Of a stretch of DNA of 64,000 bases, positions 8,058 to 16,775 are shown piece after piece (position 1 is the stretch's first letter; every line of letters begins with the position of its first letter). A model generated the notes under the pieces. It saw only the letters and a list, made by a program, of their open reading frames with translations, was not told where the DNA came from and searched no databases. Origin of the DNA: Paenibacillus endoradicis (GTDB lineage Bacteria > Bacillota > Bacilli > Paenibacillales > Paenibacillaceae); contig NZ_JANQBB010000010.1 in NCBI RefSeq assembly GCF_024721975.1, positions 62,001 through 126,000 of the forward strand, in the 5' to 3' direction. The translations under genes were made by a program, and so were the position numbers.

Positions 8058-9203
8058 ATGCCAATTGGAGCAGTGTATGCGGTTGGTTTCGTAATTGCAC
8101 TTGTAATAGCCTTGGTATTAACGCCGTTGGTTAAAAAGTTTGCATTTATGGTCGGCGCAATTGATAAACCGAATCATCGTAAAGTTCATACAAGAATCAT
8201 GCCGCGAATGGGTGGTCTTGCTATCTATCTTGCGTTTGTCGGAGCATTTTTCTGTGTATTCGCATTAATTCCTGAAGGTACATGGCTACCGAAAGATTCT
8301 AATCTTGTGAAAGCGATGCTAGTTGGAGGCACAATTATTATCGTAACAGGTGCACTTGATGATCGCTTTGAACTATCCGCGAAACTTAAACTTGTATTTC
8401 AGATTATTGCAGCATGTGTTGTTGTATTTGGATTCGATATTCATATTAGCTTTGTTAGCTTGCCGTTCGGAGAGAACATGCAGCAACTGAAGGAATGGAT
8501 CGGTATTCCCGTAACAATTCTTTGGATCGTAGGCGTAACCAATGCCATTAATCTTATTGATGGTCTAGATGGTCTAGCCGCTGGTGTTTCCGGTATCGCA
8601 ATTAGTACTATTCTTATTATGGCAATTATTATGGGCTTCCAGCCTGTTATTCTTATGAGTACATTGTTACTCGGTGGTATTATAGGATTTATGAAATATA
8701 ATTTTCATCCAGCCAAAATTTTTATGGGCGACTCAGGGTCACTGTTTCTAGGCTACTGCTTAGCGTTGTTATCTTTGATTTCCTTTAAACAAATTACACT
8801 TGTATCATTTGTCATTCCGTTGCTTATTATCGGTGTACCGCTATCTGATACATTTTTCGCCATTATTCGTCGATTAGTGAACAAAAAGCCAATCTTCGCA
8901 CCTGACAAAGGTCATCTACATCACCGTTTGCAAGACCTTGGCTTCAGCCATCGTAGAACGGTACTGATGATATGGGGGATTGCAGCAATCTTTGGCGCTA
9001 TGGCAATTATTCAATCAGCTGTTATCAAATTCAACGGTGCGAACTGGATTACATTCGCTGTAGTATGTTTAGTTATCTTCTTCTTACAAATTGGCGCAGA
9101 AGTTATCGGCATCGTGGATAAATCAAGAAGACCCGTCATTAATCTGCTAACGAAGCTTGGACTCAAGATCGGTAAAGTTAATGCGGAGTCTCGAAGTAAA
9201 TAA
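8058..9203 (+). CDS. tagO: undecaprenyl-phosphate GlcNAc-1-phosphate transferase (MraY/WecA/TagO family)
   Basis: It transfers GlcNAc-1-P to undecaprenyl phosphate, the first membrane step of wall-polymer assembly. The 381-residue polytopic protein has the polyprenyl-phosphate-binding DKPNHRKVHTRIMPRMGG block, the catalytic NAINLIDGLDGLAAG, the MGDSGSLFLGY loop and the late GHLHHRLQDLGFSHRR (His motif). An in-frame ATG lies far upstream (7998), but the ribosome site GGGGGAG (8041-8047) decides for ATG 8058. It follows tagA by 213 bases and is ended by a strong terminator; the gap holds no clear promoter. Confidence 0.93.
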   Translation: MPIGAVYAVGFVIALVIALVLTPLVKKFAFMVGAIDKPNHRKVHTRIMPRMGGLAIYLAFVGAFFCVFALIPEGTWLPKDSNLVKAMLVGGTIIIVTGALDDRFELSAKLKLVFQIIAACVVVFGFDIHISFVSLPFGENMQQLKEWIGIPVTILWIVGVTNAINLIDGLDGLAAGVSGIAISTILIMAIIMGFQPVILMSTLLLGGIIGFMKYNFHPAKIFMGDSGSLFLGYCLALLSLISFKQITLVSFVIPLLIIGVPLSDTFFAIIRRLVNKKPIFAPDKGHLHHRLQDLGFSHRRTVLMIWGIAAIFGAMAIIQSAVIKFNGANWITFAVVCLVIFFLQIGAEVIGIVDKSRRPVINLLTKLGLKIGKVNAESRSK

Positions 9204-9221
9204 TTATACCAACATCATATA

Positions 9222-9265
9222 AATGAAAAAACTACTAAACATTATTGTTTAGTAGTTTTTTCATT
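9222..9265 (+). terminator. terminator after tagO
   Basis: A perfect 19-bp inverted repeat (9222-9240 and 9247-9265) with a 6-base loop and a run of six T in the right arm. The A run on the left makes it potentially bidirectional. Confidence 0.9.
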
Positions 9266-9312
9266 TTAAAATCCCTTAAAAAGAACATCTCTCTAACCGA
9301 TATACAGTGTAT

Positions 9313-9341
9313 GGAACTTTTTTGGACATTTTGCGTCTATA
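9313..9341 (+). promoter_or_regulatory. ECF-sigma-like promoter upstream of SLH gene 1
   Basis: GGAACTTTT (AAC at 9315-9317) is followed after exactly 16 bases by CGTCTATA (CGTC 9334-9337). This fits the general ECF pattern GGAAC/TGAAAC-N16-CGTC. No good sigma-A hexamer pair was seen in the same stretch. It would give a leader of about 125 bases. The cognate sigma factor is not in the window. Confidence 0.55.
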
Positions 9342-9382
9342 GTAAGATAGGACATGTAAATTATGGGAAGGAGTATTAAATT

Positions 9383-9415
9383 TTGAAGGCTATTCTCACA
9401 TGTGATCTGCATTAA
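9383..9415 (+). other. possible 10-codon leader ORF (uORF1)
   Basis: GGGAAGGAG (9365-9373) is a strong ribosome site with 9-base spacing to TTG 9383. The frame reads 10 codons (MKAILTCDLH) to TAA. It is too short to judge by homology. It lies in the predicted leader of the SLH gene. Confidence 0.3.
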
Positions 9416-9447
9416 AATGCAATTCATATAGGAGCTAAATAATAAAT

Positions 9448-9477
9448 ATGGTTGTCAGAGAGGAGTTATTCACTTGA
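9448..9477 (+). other. possible 9-codon leader ORF (uORF2) overlapping the SLH start
   Basis: ATG 9448 follows GGAG (9431-9434) and reads MVVREELFT to TGA 9475-9477. The stop overlaps the TTG start of the SLH gene (TTGA), the geometry expected for translational coupling. The SLH gene's own ribosome site AGAGAGGAG (9457-9465) lies inside it. Confidence 0.3.
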
Positions 9478-12400
9478 AAAAGTTTTTATCAATTGTTTTA
9501 ACATTGGCGTTATTCATATCATTACTTCCAATGTATGGAACGACAAATCAAGCTGAAGCTGCAGGTAGTTACTTCTTGTTCCCGAACGAGAAAGATGTGA
9601 AAGCTTCAGCAAGAACGGTTTCTAGTAAATATGTTAATCTTACAGGTACGATTAATGGGATCGTAGGTTCTTCTATCAGTTACAAAGTAGAACAAGTAAC
9701 TGCTAGTAGTGATGTGCCACTTAATAGTACACAAGAAATTTCAACTGGTATTACAACCACGGGTAATAATTCGATTACAGTTTCTAATCTAGAATTATTT
9801 GCGGGTATGAATAAAATTACGTTTAAAGGTGTTGCAGGCACTTCTACTGTAGAAGAATATATCTATATTGAGTATCGTGATAGTCCGATGCTAAATAACT
9901 TGCAAATTCTATTTGAAAACCAATCCTATAATGTAGAAGAAAATGGAGTGACGATGCTTTACTCTAATGCTACAACTCCTTCTTCAACAGGTAACATTAC
10001 TATTGTTGGTAGTGCTCCTAATGCAAGCAGAGTAACGGTTGAAATCAATGGAAATAGTTATGAATTTAATGTTTCTGCCAATTCGACAGAGTATAGATTC
10101 TCAACTTCACAACTTGTTATTAATAAAGGTATGAACACAATTAAGTTCAAAGTATCTAACAGTGGACAAATTATCGAAACAACTCGTCTAGTAACTTTAT
10201 ACAATGGTGAGGTGACGCACTACGATGAGAAGATTTCTGATGGTACGAACACATACGATATTAAGTTCGGTGAGGAATATTCTGTAGTTAATACAAATAA
10301 CCTAACGCTAACAGGAAAAGCAATTATACCACTGCCACTATATGATGTTGCGGGTATTCCATCGCCAGAGGTTCCTGGAGTTGATTATAGTATTGATCTA
10401 ACGAATAGTACGGCTAATCAAGCTGTTAAAGATGCGGTATTTGCAGCATTAAAGAAAAATATTACTATAGCTTTTGGTCTTGCAGCAGTAGATCCTATCG
10501 TTACAATTGATAGTATTAATCCTGCTGTAATAAATAATACATCCAAATTTGTAACAGTGAGCTACAAGTTTAATCTGAGTAACTTAGGATTAGCTTATAA
10601 CACGCCAATTACTTATAAGATTAAAGCCCCTAACGGCAAGAGCCTAAATACTTCTACAGAGCGCAATTTTGTTTTACGTAATGGTAGTTTAGCCTATATC
10701 GCTGATATAAATTATTTGACTGGCTTTGATTCGACAATGACTAAGTCAGATCCAAACGATTCAAACTACGCAAAGGCTGTAATTCCTAATCAAATTAAAG
10801 CATTAGAAGGTACAGACATTCCTAGCTCAGGTGTAGAGGTGTACTCAGTACCTATGGGTGTAGAATTATTAATAGCTAACCATACTAGCTTAAACAAGAG
10901 TGTTGCTGGTTTAAATAGTTTAATTAAAGTCGAAATTAACGGCAAATCGTACGCCTACAAAGTAATAGGGGTAGACTCTAACACACCAGTTATGGAAGAA
11001 GTTACAAAGATAGTTAATGGTATTCCACAATCATATTTACGTGTGTTTCTGCAATTTGCTCAATTAGACAAATCTGGTACGAATACAGTAAAGTTTCAAC
11101 TTAGTGGTAACGGAGCCGTTACTGAAATCAAAACAGTAATCTTCAAACTACAATATGGACCATACGTGAAATTTGAAAGCATTGTTGATGGTATGGCTGT
11201 TCAATATGATTCCTACAAAGACACAGATATAGACCTTTTAGAAAAACTTGGTGGATTAACTGGTAGAATTATGAATGTTGCCAATAATTCAGATATTTTA
11301 TATAAAGATTTAACTACGAATGGTGTTACGAAAAAAGCATCAGTATTTGTATATTTGAATAATGTTAAACTAAATATGGAATCGTCAGATAGTAGTAATC
11401 CAAACGCTAACTTATTTAAACCGAATGGAATTACCATTAACGCTAACAATACTCTTACAATTACTCCGGCTACAGCTGGTGAACTAGTTGCTATTATGAA
11501 TAAAGCGGGCGAAAATACGCTGAAATTCATGTTCTATACCGATTCATACAGCTATGAGAGTACAGTGAAGTTCAGTGTTGTTCCAACGAACTTGCCTGTT
11601 ATTCCCGCTGATAAAACAGATGGCGTGTATCCATATGCAGTTAATACGCAATGGCCTCCTGTAGGAAATGACGCTAAATTCACGCTGACAAATGGAATTT
11701 ATACGACTAAGGAAGCCGAGTTTAATGTGTATGGCACATTTGACTTTGTAGACTTGGGTATCAGTGAAGCTGACATTAATGCTACAATGGGTGTTACTTC
11801 TTCAGGTACCAATAATGGTAGTATTATGAAAGAAAACTATATTGTATCGATCTCTAATCCGAACTGGGATAATCCTATAAAGTGGGATCTATCAAAAGAA
11901 TTTACAGTTGTTGATAAGAACAAAAATAAGCTTAATAACGCAAATGGAACAGCGTGGAAATACAATGAAAATAATAAAGTCTTGAGTCCAGATGCGGCCA
12001 TTGCATTCTACTATGATAAAGACAACCAAAGTTTCTTCTTTGATATTACTGGTCAACAAATGCCGGAAGATGGTAGTCCGTTAGTTTATGTTATCTCCGT
12101 ATTCAATGCTGGAGATGCTGGACCACGTGCTACGTATCGTCTTGAGATTAATCCAATTTCTATTCCGTATACGATCAAATCTCCAGTAGAAGAAGAACGT
12201 ATTGTGAATCAGAACTTTGTAGAATTCATTATTAATGCTCCAGGTGCCGAATCTGTTGTAGTAAATAAAATTAAAGCAGAAAAGGTAGTGTTCTTGGATT
12301 ATAATTCTGCAGATTCAAGAGTCAATGCGTTCAAAGCGGTTATTCCAAACCTAGGTGCGAATAAAGACACCAAAATATCGTTCACTATCACTAGAGGCGA

Positions 12401-13748
12401 TACGACAATCACGGATACTATTACAGTGAAATATGTGCCTACGAATATTCCAGGTGCACAATATATGACACCACTAGATAAAACTCATAAAGTATTTAAT
12501 AACAGCTTAACGCTGACATTTCCGAAAAGTACGAATCTAATTCGTTCGGAGTTTAAAAAGACGGATGATTATGCAACTCAAGTATTTAACGGTCATAACC
12601 TTTTGTTTGCCATTGCAAACTCTGAAGATGGGATAGTAGATCGTCATATGTATGACGGGCAAGCACCTAACTATACAGCTTCCAGTAATTCTACTGGTTA
12701 TCTGTGGGTAAAAACTCGCTTCGAAGATATAGCAAGCCGTTACATTAAAGCAAGTCCGTTATATTGGATAGATGGTGGACTAGCTGACGATCCAGATACA
12801 ACGAACAAATTTGACCCGATTAAGACAGGTCTAGATCCATTCCCGTTCCCTAATATTGAGGGACAATATAGTGAAAACTTTGCAAGTCGCTACCAGCAAT
12901 ATAATCGACAATTACTACCGAGCAATGTTGGTCAATTGACATTGACTTACGATCAGAACATTGTTTCTAGTGCAGGAACTACAGTTACGGTATTCCGCTT
13001 TGACCCCGTAGAATTATCATGGGAAAACATCGGTGGGGTTGTTGATACAAAAAAAGGTACAATTACAGTACCATTCACTAAATTCGGTTACTATGTCGTT
13101 ACTAAGCTAACTCGTAGCTATAATGATATTATCGATCATAGCTATGCTCGTGAAGCGATGGAGGCAATCTATGCCAAAGGTGTTATGAATGCTGTTCAAC
13201 CAGTCAATCAATTTGGTGGAGATCGTTATGTCACTCGTGGAGAGTTTACGCGTATGATTGTTAGAGCGCTTGATCTACCATTGAATTATGATGGTACATT
13301 GCACTTTACGTATTACCCAGAGACAATTACTAACGCAAGTAATCCTGAAGCGATTTACGATTATCGTTATATCGAGACAGCAGCACGAGCAGGTATTGTT
13401 AATGGTACGCGACCAGGTTTCTTCGATGAGGATGTACAACTTACAAGACAAGATGCTTCGGTAATTCTTGCTAGAGCGCTAGAGCTTAAGTTAGAGACGA
13501 GTTCTACTAAAGCGAAGACTCAACTAGACAAAGCTTTCAAAGATGGAGCTAACTTCGACTTCTATGCTATTCCGTCAGTATTAGCTATTCAGAAGAAGGG
13601 TTTCATTGTAGGTAAGCCAATTAGCACAACAGATCCGAAAGCTGGATATATGTTTGATCCGAAAGCCAGAATGCTTCGTAGTGATGCAGCGATTATTTTA
13701 TCTCGCGTCATGGCTGATCAGAAGAAGCTTCCAGTTATCTATAATTAG
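9474..13748 (+). CDS. large exported protein with three C-terminal SLH domains
   Basis: The 1424-residue precursor has a signal peptide (MKKFLSIVLTLALFISLLPMYG, cleavage near AEAA, residue 29-30). A long beta-rich ectodomain (about 30-1190) with several Ig-like stretches follows. Then come three S-layer-homology repeats: about 1222-1265 (ending TRGEFTRMIVRAL), 1280-1340 (TRQDASVILARAL) and 1355-1424 (LRSDAAIILSRVM). SLH triplets bind pyruvylated wall polymer, so the protein should be wall-anchored. The start TTG 9474 has AGAGAGGAG upstream. It stands alone between two terminators. The ectodomain function is unknown; adhesin, S-layer component or wall-associated scaffold are all possible. Confidence 0.9.
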   Translation: MKKFLSIVLTLALFISLLPMYGTTNQAEAAGSYFLFPNEKDVKASARTVSSKYVNLTGTINGIVGSSISYKVEQVTASSDVPLNSTQEISTGITTTGNNSITVSNLELFAGMNKITFKGVAGTSTVEEYIYIEYRDSPMLNNLQILFENQSYNVEENGVTMLYSNATTPSSTGNITIVGSAPNASRVTVEINGNSYEFNVSANSTEYRFSTSQLVINKGMNTIKFKVSNSGQIIETTRLVTLYNGEVTHYDEKISDGTNTYDIKFGEEYSVVNTNNLTLTGKAIIPLPLYDVAGIPSPEVPGVDYSIDLTNSTANQAVKDAVFAALKKNITIAFGLAAVDPIVTIDSINPAVINNTSKFVTVSYKFNLSNLGLAYNTPITYKIKAPNGKSLNTSTERNFVLRNGSLAYIADINYLTGFDSTMTKSDPNDSNYAKAVIPNQIKALEGTDIPSSGVEVYSVPMGVELLIANHTSLNKSVAGLNSLIKVEINGKSYAYKVIGVDSNTPVMEEVTKIVNGIPQSYLRVFLQFAQLDKSGTNTVKFQLSGNGAVTEIKTVIFKLQYGPYVKFESIVDGMAVQYDSYKDTDIDLLEKLGGLTGRIMNVANNSDILYKDLTTNGVTKKASVFVYLNNVKLNMESSDSSNPNANLFKPNGITINANNTLTITPATAGELVAIMNKAGENTLKFMFYTDSYSYESTVKFSVVPTNLPVIPADKTDGVYPYAVNTQWPPVGNDAKFTLTNGIYTTKEAEFNVYGTFDFVDLGISEADINATMGVTSSGTNNGSIMKENYIVSISNPNWDNPIKWDLSKEFTVVDKNKNKLNNANGTAWKYNENNKVLSPDAAIAFYYDKDNQSFFFDITGQQMPEDGSPLVYVISVFNAGDAGPRATYRLEINPISIPYTIKSPVEEERIVNQNFVEFIINAPGAESVVVNKIKAEKVVFLDYNSADSRVNAFKAVIPNLGANKDTKISFTITRGDTTITDTITVKYVPTNIPGAQYMTPLDKTHKVFNNSLTLTFPKSTNLIRSEFKKTDDYATQVFNGHNLLFAIANSEDGIVDRHMYDGQAPNYTASSNSTGYLWVKTRFEDIASRYIKASPLYWIDGGLADDPDTTNKFDPIKTGLDPFPFPNIEGQYSENFASRYQQYNRQLLPSNVGQLTLTYDQNIVSSAGTTVTVFRFDPVELSWENIGGVVDTKKGTITVPFTKFGYYVVTKLTRSYNDIIDHSYAREAMEAIYAKGVMNAVQPVNQFGGDRYVTRGEFTRMIVRALDLPLNYDGTLHFTYYPETITNASNPEAIYDYRYIETAARAGIVNGTRPGFFDEDVQLTRQDASVILARALELKLETSSTKAKTQLDKAFKDGANFDFYAIPSVLAIQKKGFIVGKPISTTDPKAGYMFDPKARMLRSDAAIILSRVMADQKKLPVIYN

Positions 13749-13758
13749 TAAGATCAAG

Positions 13759-13784
13759 AACGGTACGGATTAATCCGTACCGTT
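13759..13784 (+). terminator. hairpin after SLH gene 1
   Basis: A perfect 13 + 13 bp palindrome (13759-13771 / 13772-13784) directly after the stop, with only a short T run (TTTATT). It is probably a weak terminator or a 3'-end stabiliser. Confidence 0.6.
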
Positions 13785-13812
13785 TATTGCTTTCAATGGT
13801 AAAACTTTGGTA

Positions 13813-13841
13813 TCGACTTAAAATCTAGTACAAGCTATACT
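13813..13841 (+). promoter_or_regulatory. candidate promoter P1 of the major S-layer-like gene
   Basis: TCGACT (13813-13818), 17-base spacer, TATACT (13836-13841): 4/6 and 5/6 matches to sigma-A. It is the farthest upstream of three candidates in the 435-base region before the SLH gene. Confidence 0.35.
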
Positions 13842-13914
13842 AGTAAATAGAAGATTGGAATAATAATTTCCATATTATGCTTTCCATCAATTCTTGAAAA
13901 TTATTATAGATTGC

Positions 13915-13943
13915 GCAACTTTTTCAAAGTTGATACGTCTATA
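13915..13943 (+). promoter_or_regulatory. ECF-sigma-like promoter upstream of SLH gene 2
   Basis: GCAACTTTTT (AAC 13917-13919), exactly 16 bases, then CGTCTATATA (CGTC 13936-13939). It has the same design as the element at 9313. The leader from here would exceed 300 bases. Confidence 0.5.
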
Positions 13944-14018
13944 TATATGTAAAGATGAGATGGGAAGATGAAGAATGAAAAATTTCGGAAATATTTGGAA
14001 TGAAATTTGAACTTCCTC

Positions 14019-14047
14019 TTTACGGTGTAGGTACAACAATGTATAAT
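14019..14047 (+). promoter_or_regulatory. sigma-A promoter P2 of SLH gene 2
   Basis: TTTACG (14019-14024), 17-base spacer, perfect TATAAT (14042-14047). It is the strongest sigma-A candidate in this leader, about 130 bases before the first ribosome site. The 13785-14183 region otherwise holds only the other two candidate promoters. Confidence 0.55.
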
Positions 14048-14163
14048 GTTATAGTGATACATATAATCTACCAGTACTCTCTCATTCGTTTACAAGTTTC
14101 TACAACATGTTACTTATTAAGTCGTGTTAGTAGACATTATTTTATAATTACGTGCTCTACTCT

Positions 14164-14250
14164 AGGAAGGGGGTGAATTGGCTATGAGTAAAACGAGCCA
14201 TTTATTATCAAAACAAAACTCTCAACAACCGAAGCAATTTAGAGGAGGAG
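14164..14250 (+). promoter_or_regulatory. two tandem in-frame ribosome sites/starts
   Basis: AGGAAGGGGGTGA (14164-14175) serves ATG 14184. AGAGGAGGAG (14241-14250) serves ATG 14262. Both ATGs are in the same open frame, 26 codons apart, and the signal peptide begins only at the second. The first start would give the same protein with a basic 26-residue N-terminal extension. Confidence 0.6.
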
Positions 14251-14261
14251 AAAAAAAGGTT

Positions 14262-16661
14262 ATGAAAAAAAGTTTATCCCTATTAGTTGCGATTGCCATG
14301 GTATTCTCCATGTTCGCAACACTTGTATCTGCAGCTGAAAAAACTGCAGGTGAGAAATTAGAAGCATATGGTATTATTAAAGGTACTTCTGAAGGTCTTT
14401 CTGAGGACGCTGAATGGAAACGTCAAGACGTAACTGTTCTAATCTCTCGTCTACTTGGAGTAGAAGCTAAAGCTGCTGCTACTGCAAACACTCACGGATT
14501 CACTGATGTAGATTCTAAATTCTACAACGGTTATATCTCTTGGGCAAAAGCTGAAGGTTATTTCCTTGGCGAAACAGCAACTGTGTTTGGTGTAGGTAAC
14601 TCTATCACTAACCAAGAATTCGCAGCTGTACTTCTTCGCGTACTAGGTCTTAAAGACGTTCCTTACGCTGAAGCTTTTGAAAAAGCTGTTGAATTGAAAC
14701 TAGTTTCTGCTGATCTAGTGAAAACTGATAAAGCTATTCGTGGCAATATCTACACTGCACTAGTAACAGCTCTTGATTATGAAATCGATGGCAAAAAACT
14801 AGGTACTATTCTTGGTCTTGAAGGTTATAAAGTTGTTGACGTTGCAATTTCTTCTGCAAAATCAACTAACTCTAAAACTGTTGTAGTTGAATACAACCAA
14901 GAAATCGCTGATGTGATTGCTAACGATTTCACAGTTCTTGGTCCAGATGATTCTTTACAAGTAATTGAATCAGTTGCTACTTCTGGTAAAACTGCAACAA
15001 TTACACTTACTGAATCTTTGAAACAAGAAAAAACTTATACTGTTACTTCTACAGGAGTAATAAGCAAAGATAAAGCTCAAACACAAGCTAAAGATCAAAC
15101 AGCTGAATTCACTTATGTTAAAACAGCTCCAGTTTCTGTTGAAGTAACTAAAACTGTTGTTGCACATGATTCAGTAGTACCATATGCTATTAAAGATGCT
15201 GCTGGTAATGATATCGCTGTTGACGTACTAGCTAACGATGATTATATTGTAACTGCAGTTTCTTCTGCTCATGATGTTATTGGTGTTGATAGCACTGATA
15301 CTGAATTGAAGTCTAAAAACGAAGATGGTTATTCTGTAGTAAACGTTACTGTTGTGATTGATGAGGATAAAACTATTGAGTCTGGTAACACTGTTGTTAA
15401 AGTTCAACCAACTGTTAACATCGTAAATGGTGTTTCTGAACTTACTCTAGGTGACCTAGGTAAAGATGCTGTTCTTTCTATCTTTGCTGGTGAATCTGGT
15501 GTGTTTGCAACTAAAGTAGTTGATACAGCTGGTAACACGGTTGTTCCAACTGAAAAAACTTTCAAATCTGCTAATCCGTCTATACTAGTTGTTGATACAA
15601 ATGAAGGTACTGTTCAAGCTGTTAAAGCTGGTTCTGCTACTGTAACATACACTGCTAAGTATAACGATAAAACAGTTACAAAATCTGTTGTTATCACAGT
15701 TAAAGCTGAAGCTAAATTAACTTCAATCGAAGTTAGTAAATCTTCTGTGAAACTAGTTGATACAGCTGGTATTGCTGAAACTGTTAAAGTAACTCTTAAA
15801 GATCAATACGGCGATAAAATGAAAAACTATGATGACAAAAACCTTGAAATTACTGTTAAAAACGGTGATGTTGTAACAATCAACGATGAAGCTGTTGCTA
15901 AAGGTGCTGTAGAAACAATTACTGACCTAACTTCTGGTGAAGTTTCTCTAGTAATTGCAGAAAATGCTAATGATGCAGCTTCTGAAGTAATTACAGTTAA
16001 AGTTGGAACTTTCAAGAAAACAATTAGTGCATCTGTTGTTAAAAAAGCTGCTCTAGCAGGTTACATTGCTGAAATTTCTGCAGAAAAAATCGACAAAAAC
16101 GCTGGTAATGGCGATAAAGCTCTTGACGATGCAACTGCAACAGTAAAAGTTTACGAAAAAGACACTAACGGTAATAAAATTGGTATCGTTACTGATTTCG
16201 ATCTAGAACTTTCAAAAGGTGAGTTCATTGAATTCGCTGACGCTGCTGAGCACACTGTTAAAGTAATTAAAGCTGGTAAAGAAGTAATTACAGTTAAAGT
16301 TAAAGGTGTTAAAGTTGCTTCATTCAATGTAGAAGCTGTTAATACTGCATCTACTTTGACTAAATATACACAAGCTAAAAATGCTTTGTCACTTAAAAAC
16401 ACTGCTAATCTTTCACATGAACTATTCGGTTATGTGAATGCTGATGGTGATGTTGTTAAAGGTGCATTTGTTGGTTACGATCAGTATGGTACAGTAGTTG
16501 ATCTTACTGGTGCAGATATCTCTGTATACTCTGCAAACAAAAACATCATTGATGGTAAAACAGTTAATGAGGTTGACTTCACAACTGACGCTGGTACTGT
16601 TCTTCTTACAGTAGTTATCGAAGGTAATGTATTTACAATCAGTGTTAAAGTATCTAAATAA
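14262..16661 (+). CDS. probable major S-layer protein (N-terminal SLH domains, Ig-like body)
   Basis: From ATG 14262 the product has 799 residues. It has a signal peptide (MKKSLSLLVAIAMVFSMFATLVSAA), then about 160 residues of degenerate SLH-type repeats (landmarks KLEAYGIIKG, RQDVTVLISRLLG, GFTDVDSKFYNGYISWAKAEGYFLG, ITNQEFAAVLLRVLG). Ig-like/Big-type modules follow to the C-terminus. SLH at the N-terminus, a compact size and extreme preference for GCT, GTT, ACT and AAA codons (matched in this window by hag) point to very high expression, as for a main S-layer subunit. An alternative in-frame start at 14184 has its own strong ribosome site. It is flanked by multi-promoter leader and terminator, so it is probably monocistronic. 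The S-layer role is an inference from sequence only. Confidence 0.85.
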   Translation: MKKSLSLLVAIAMVFSMFATLVSAAEKTAGEKLEAYGIIKGTSEGLSEDAEWKRQDVTVLISRLLGVEAKAAATANTHGFTDVDSKFYNGYISWAKAEGYFLGETATVFGVGNSITNQEFAAVLLRVLGLKDVPYAEAFEKAVELKLVSADLVKTDKAIRGNIYTALVTALDYEIDGKKLGTILGLEGYKVVDVAISSAKSTNSKTVVVEYNQEIADVIANDFTVLGPDDSLQVIESVATSGKTATITLTESLKQEKTYTVTSTGVISKDKAQTQAKDQTAEFTYVKTAPVSVEVTKTVVAHDSVVPYAIKDAAGNDIAVDVLANDDYIVTAVSSAHDVIGVDSTDTELKSKNEDGYSVVNVTVVIDEDKTIESGNTVVKVQPTVNIVNGVSELTLGDLGKDAVLSIFAGESGVFATKVVDTAGNTVVPTEKTFKSANPSILVVDTNEGTVQAVKAGSATVTYTAKYNDKTVTKSVVITVKAEAKLTSIEVSKSSVKLVDTAGIAETVKVTLKDQYGDKMKNYDDKNLEITVKNGDVVTINDEAVAKGAVETITDLTSGEVSLVIAENANDAASEVITVKVGTFKKTISASVVKKAALAGYIAEISAEKIDKNAGNGDKALDDATATVKVYEKDTNGNKIGIVTDFDLELSKGEFIEFADAAEHTVKVIKAGKEVITVKVKGVKVASFNVEAVNTASTLTKYTQAKNALSLKNTANLSHELFGYVNADGDVVKGAFVGYDQYGTVVDLTGADISVYSANKNIIDGKTVNEVDFTTDAGTVLLTVVIEGNVFTISVKVSK

Positions 16662-16680
16662 TCGAATCTTCGATTAAACT

Positions 16681-16716
16681 AAACTGCTAAGTCTTCGGAC
16701 TTAGCAGTTTTTTTAT
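16681..16716 (+). terminator. terminator after the S-layer-like gene
   Basis: A 13-bp perfect stem (16681-16693 / 16698-16710) closed by a TTCG tetraloop and followed by a T run (16708-16714). It is a textbook strong intrinsic terminator. Confidence 0.95.
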
Positions 16717-16723
16717 TTTAAAC

Positions 16724-16752
16724 GCAACTTTTCTACACGTTTCTTCGTTTAA
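16724..16752 (+). promoter_or_regulatory. possible ECF-like promoter for the 16776 gene
   Basis: GCAACTTTTC (AAC 16726-16728), 17 bases, CGTTTA (16746-16751). The -35-like part equals that at 13915, but the -10-like part has CGTT rather than CGTC. The position leaves just enough room for a short leader with the ribosome site at 16761-16770. Confidence 0.35.
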
Positions 16753-16775
16753 CTATTAGAAGAGGAGGGGTATCG

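Noticed and set aside
14184..14261. Separate leader-peptide gene before the S-layer gene
   Set aside because: There is no stop codon between ATG 14184 and ATG 14262; the two are one open frame, so this is an alternative start and not a separate peptide.
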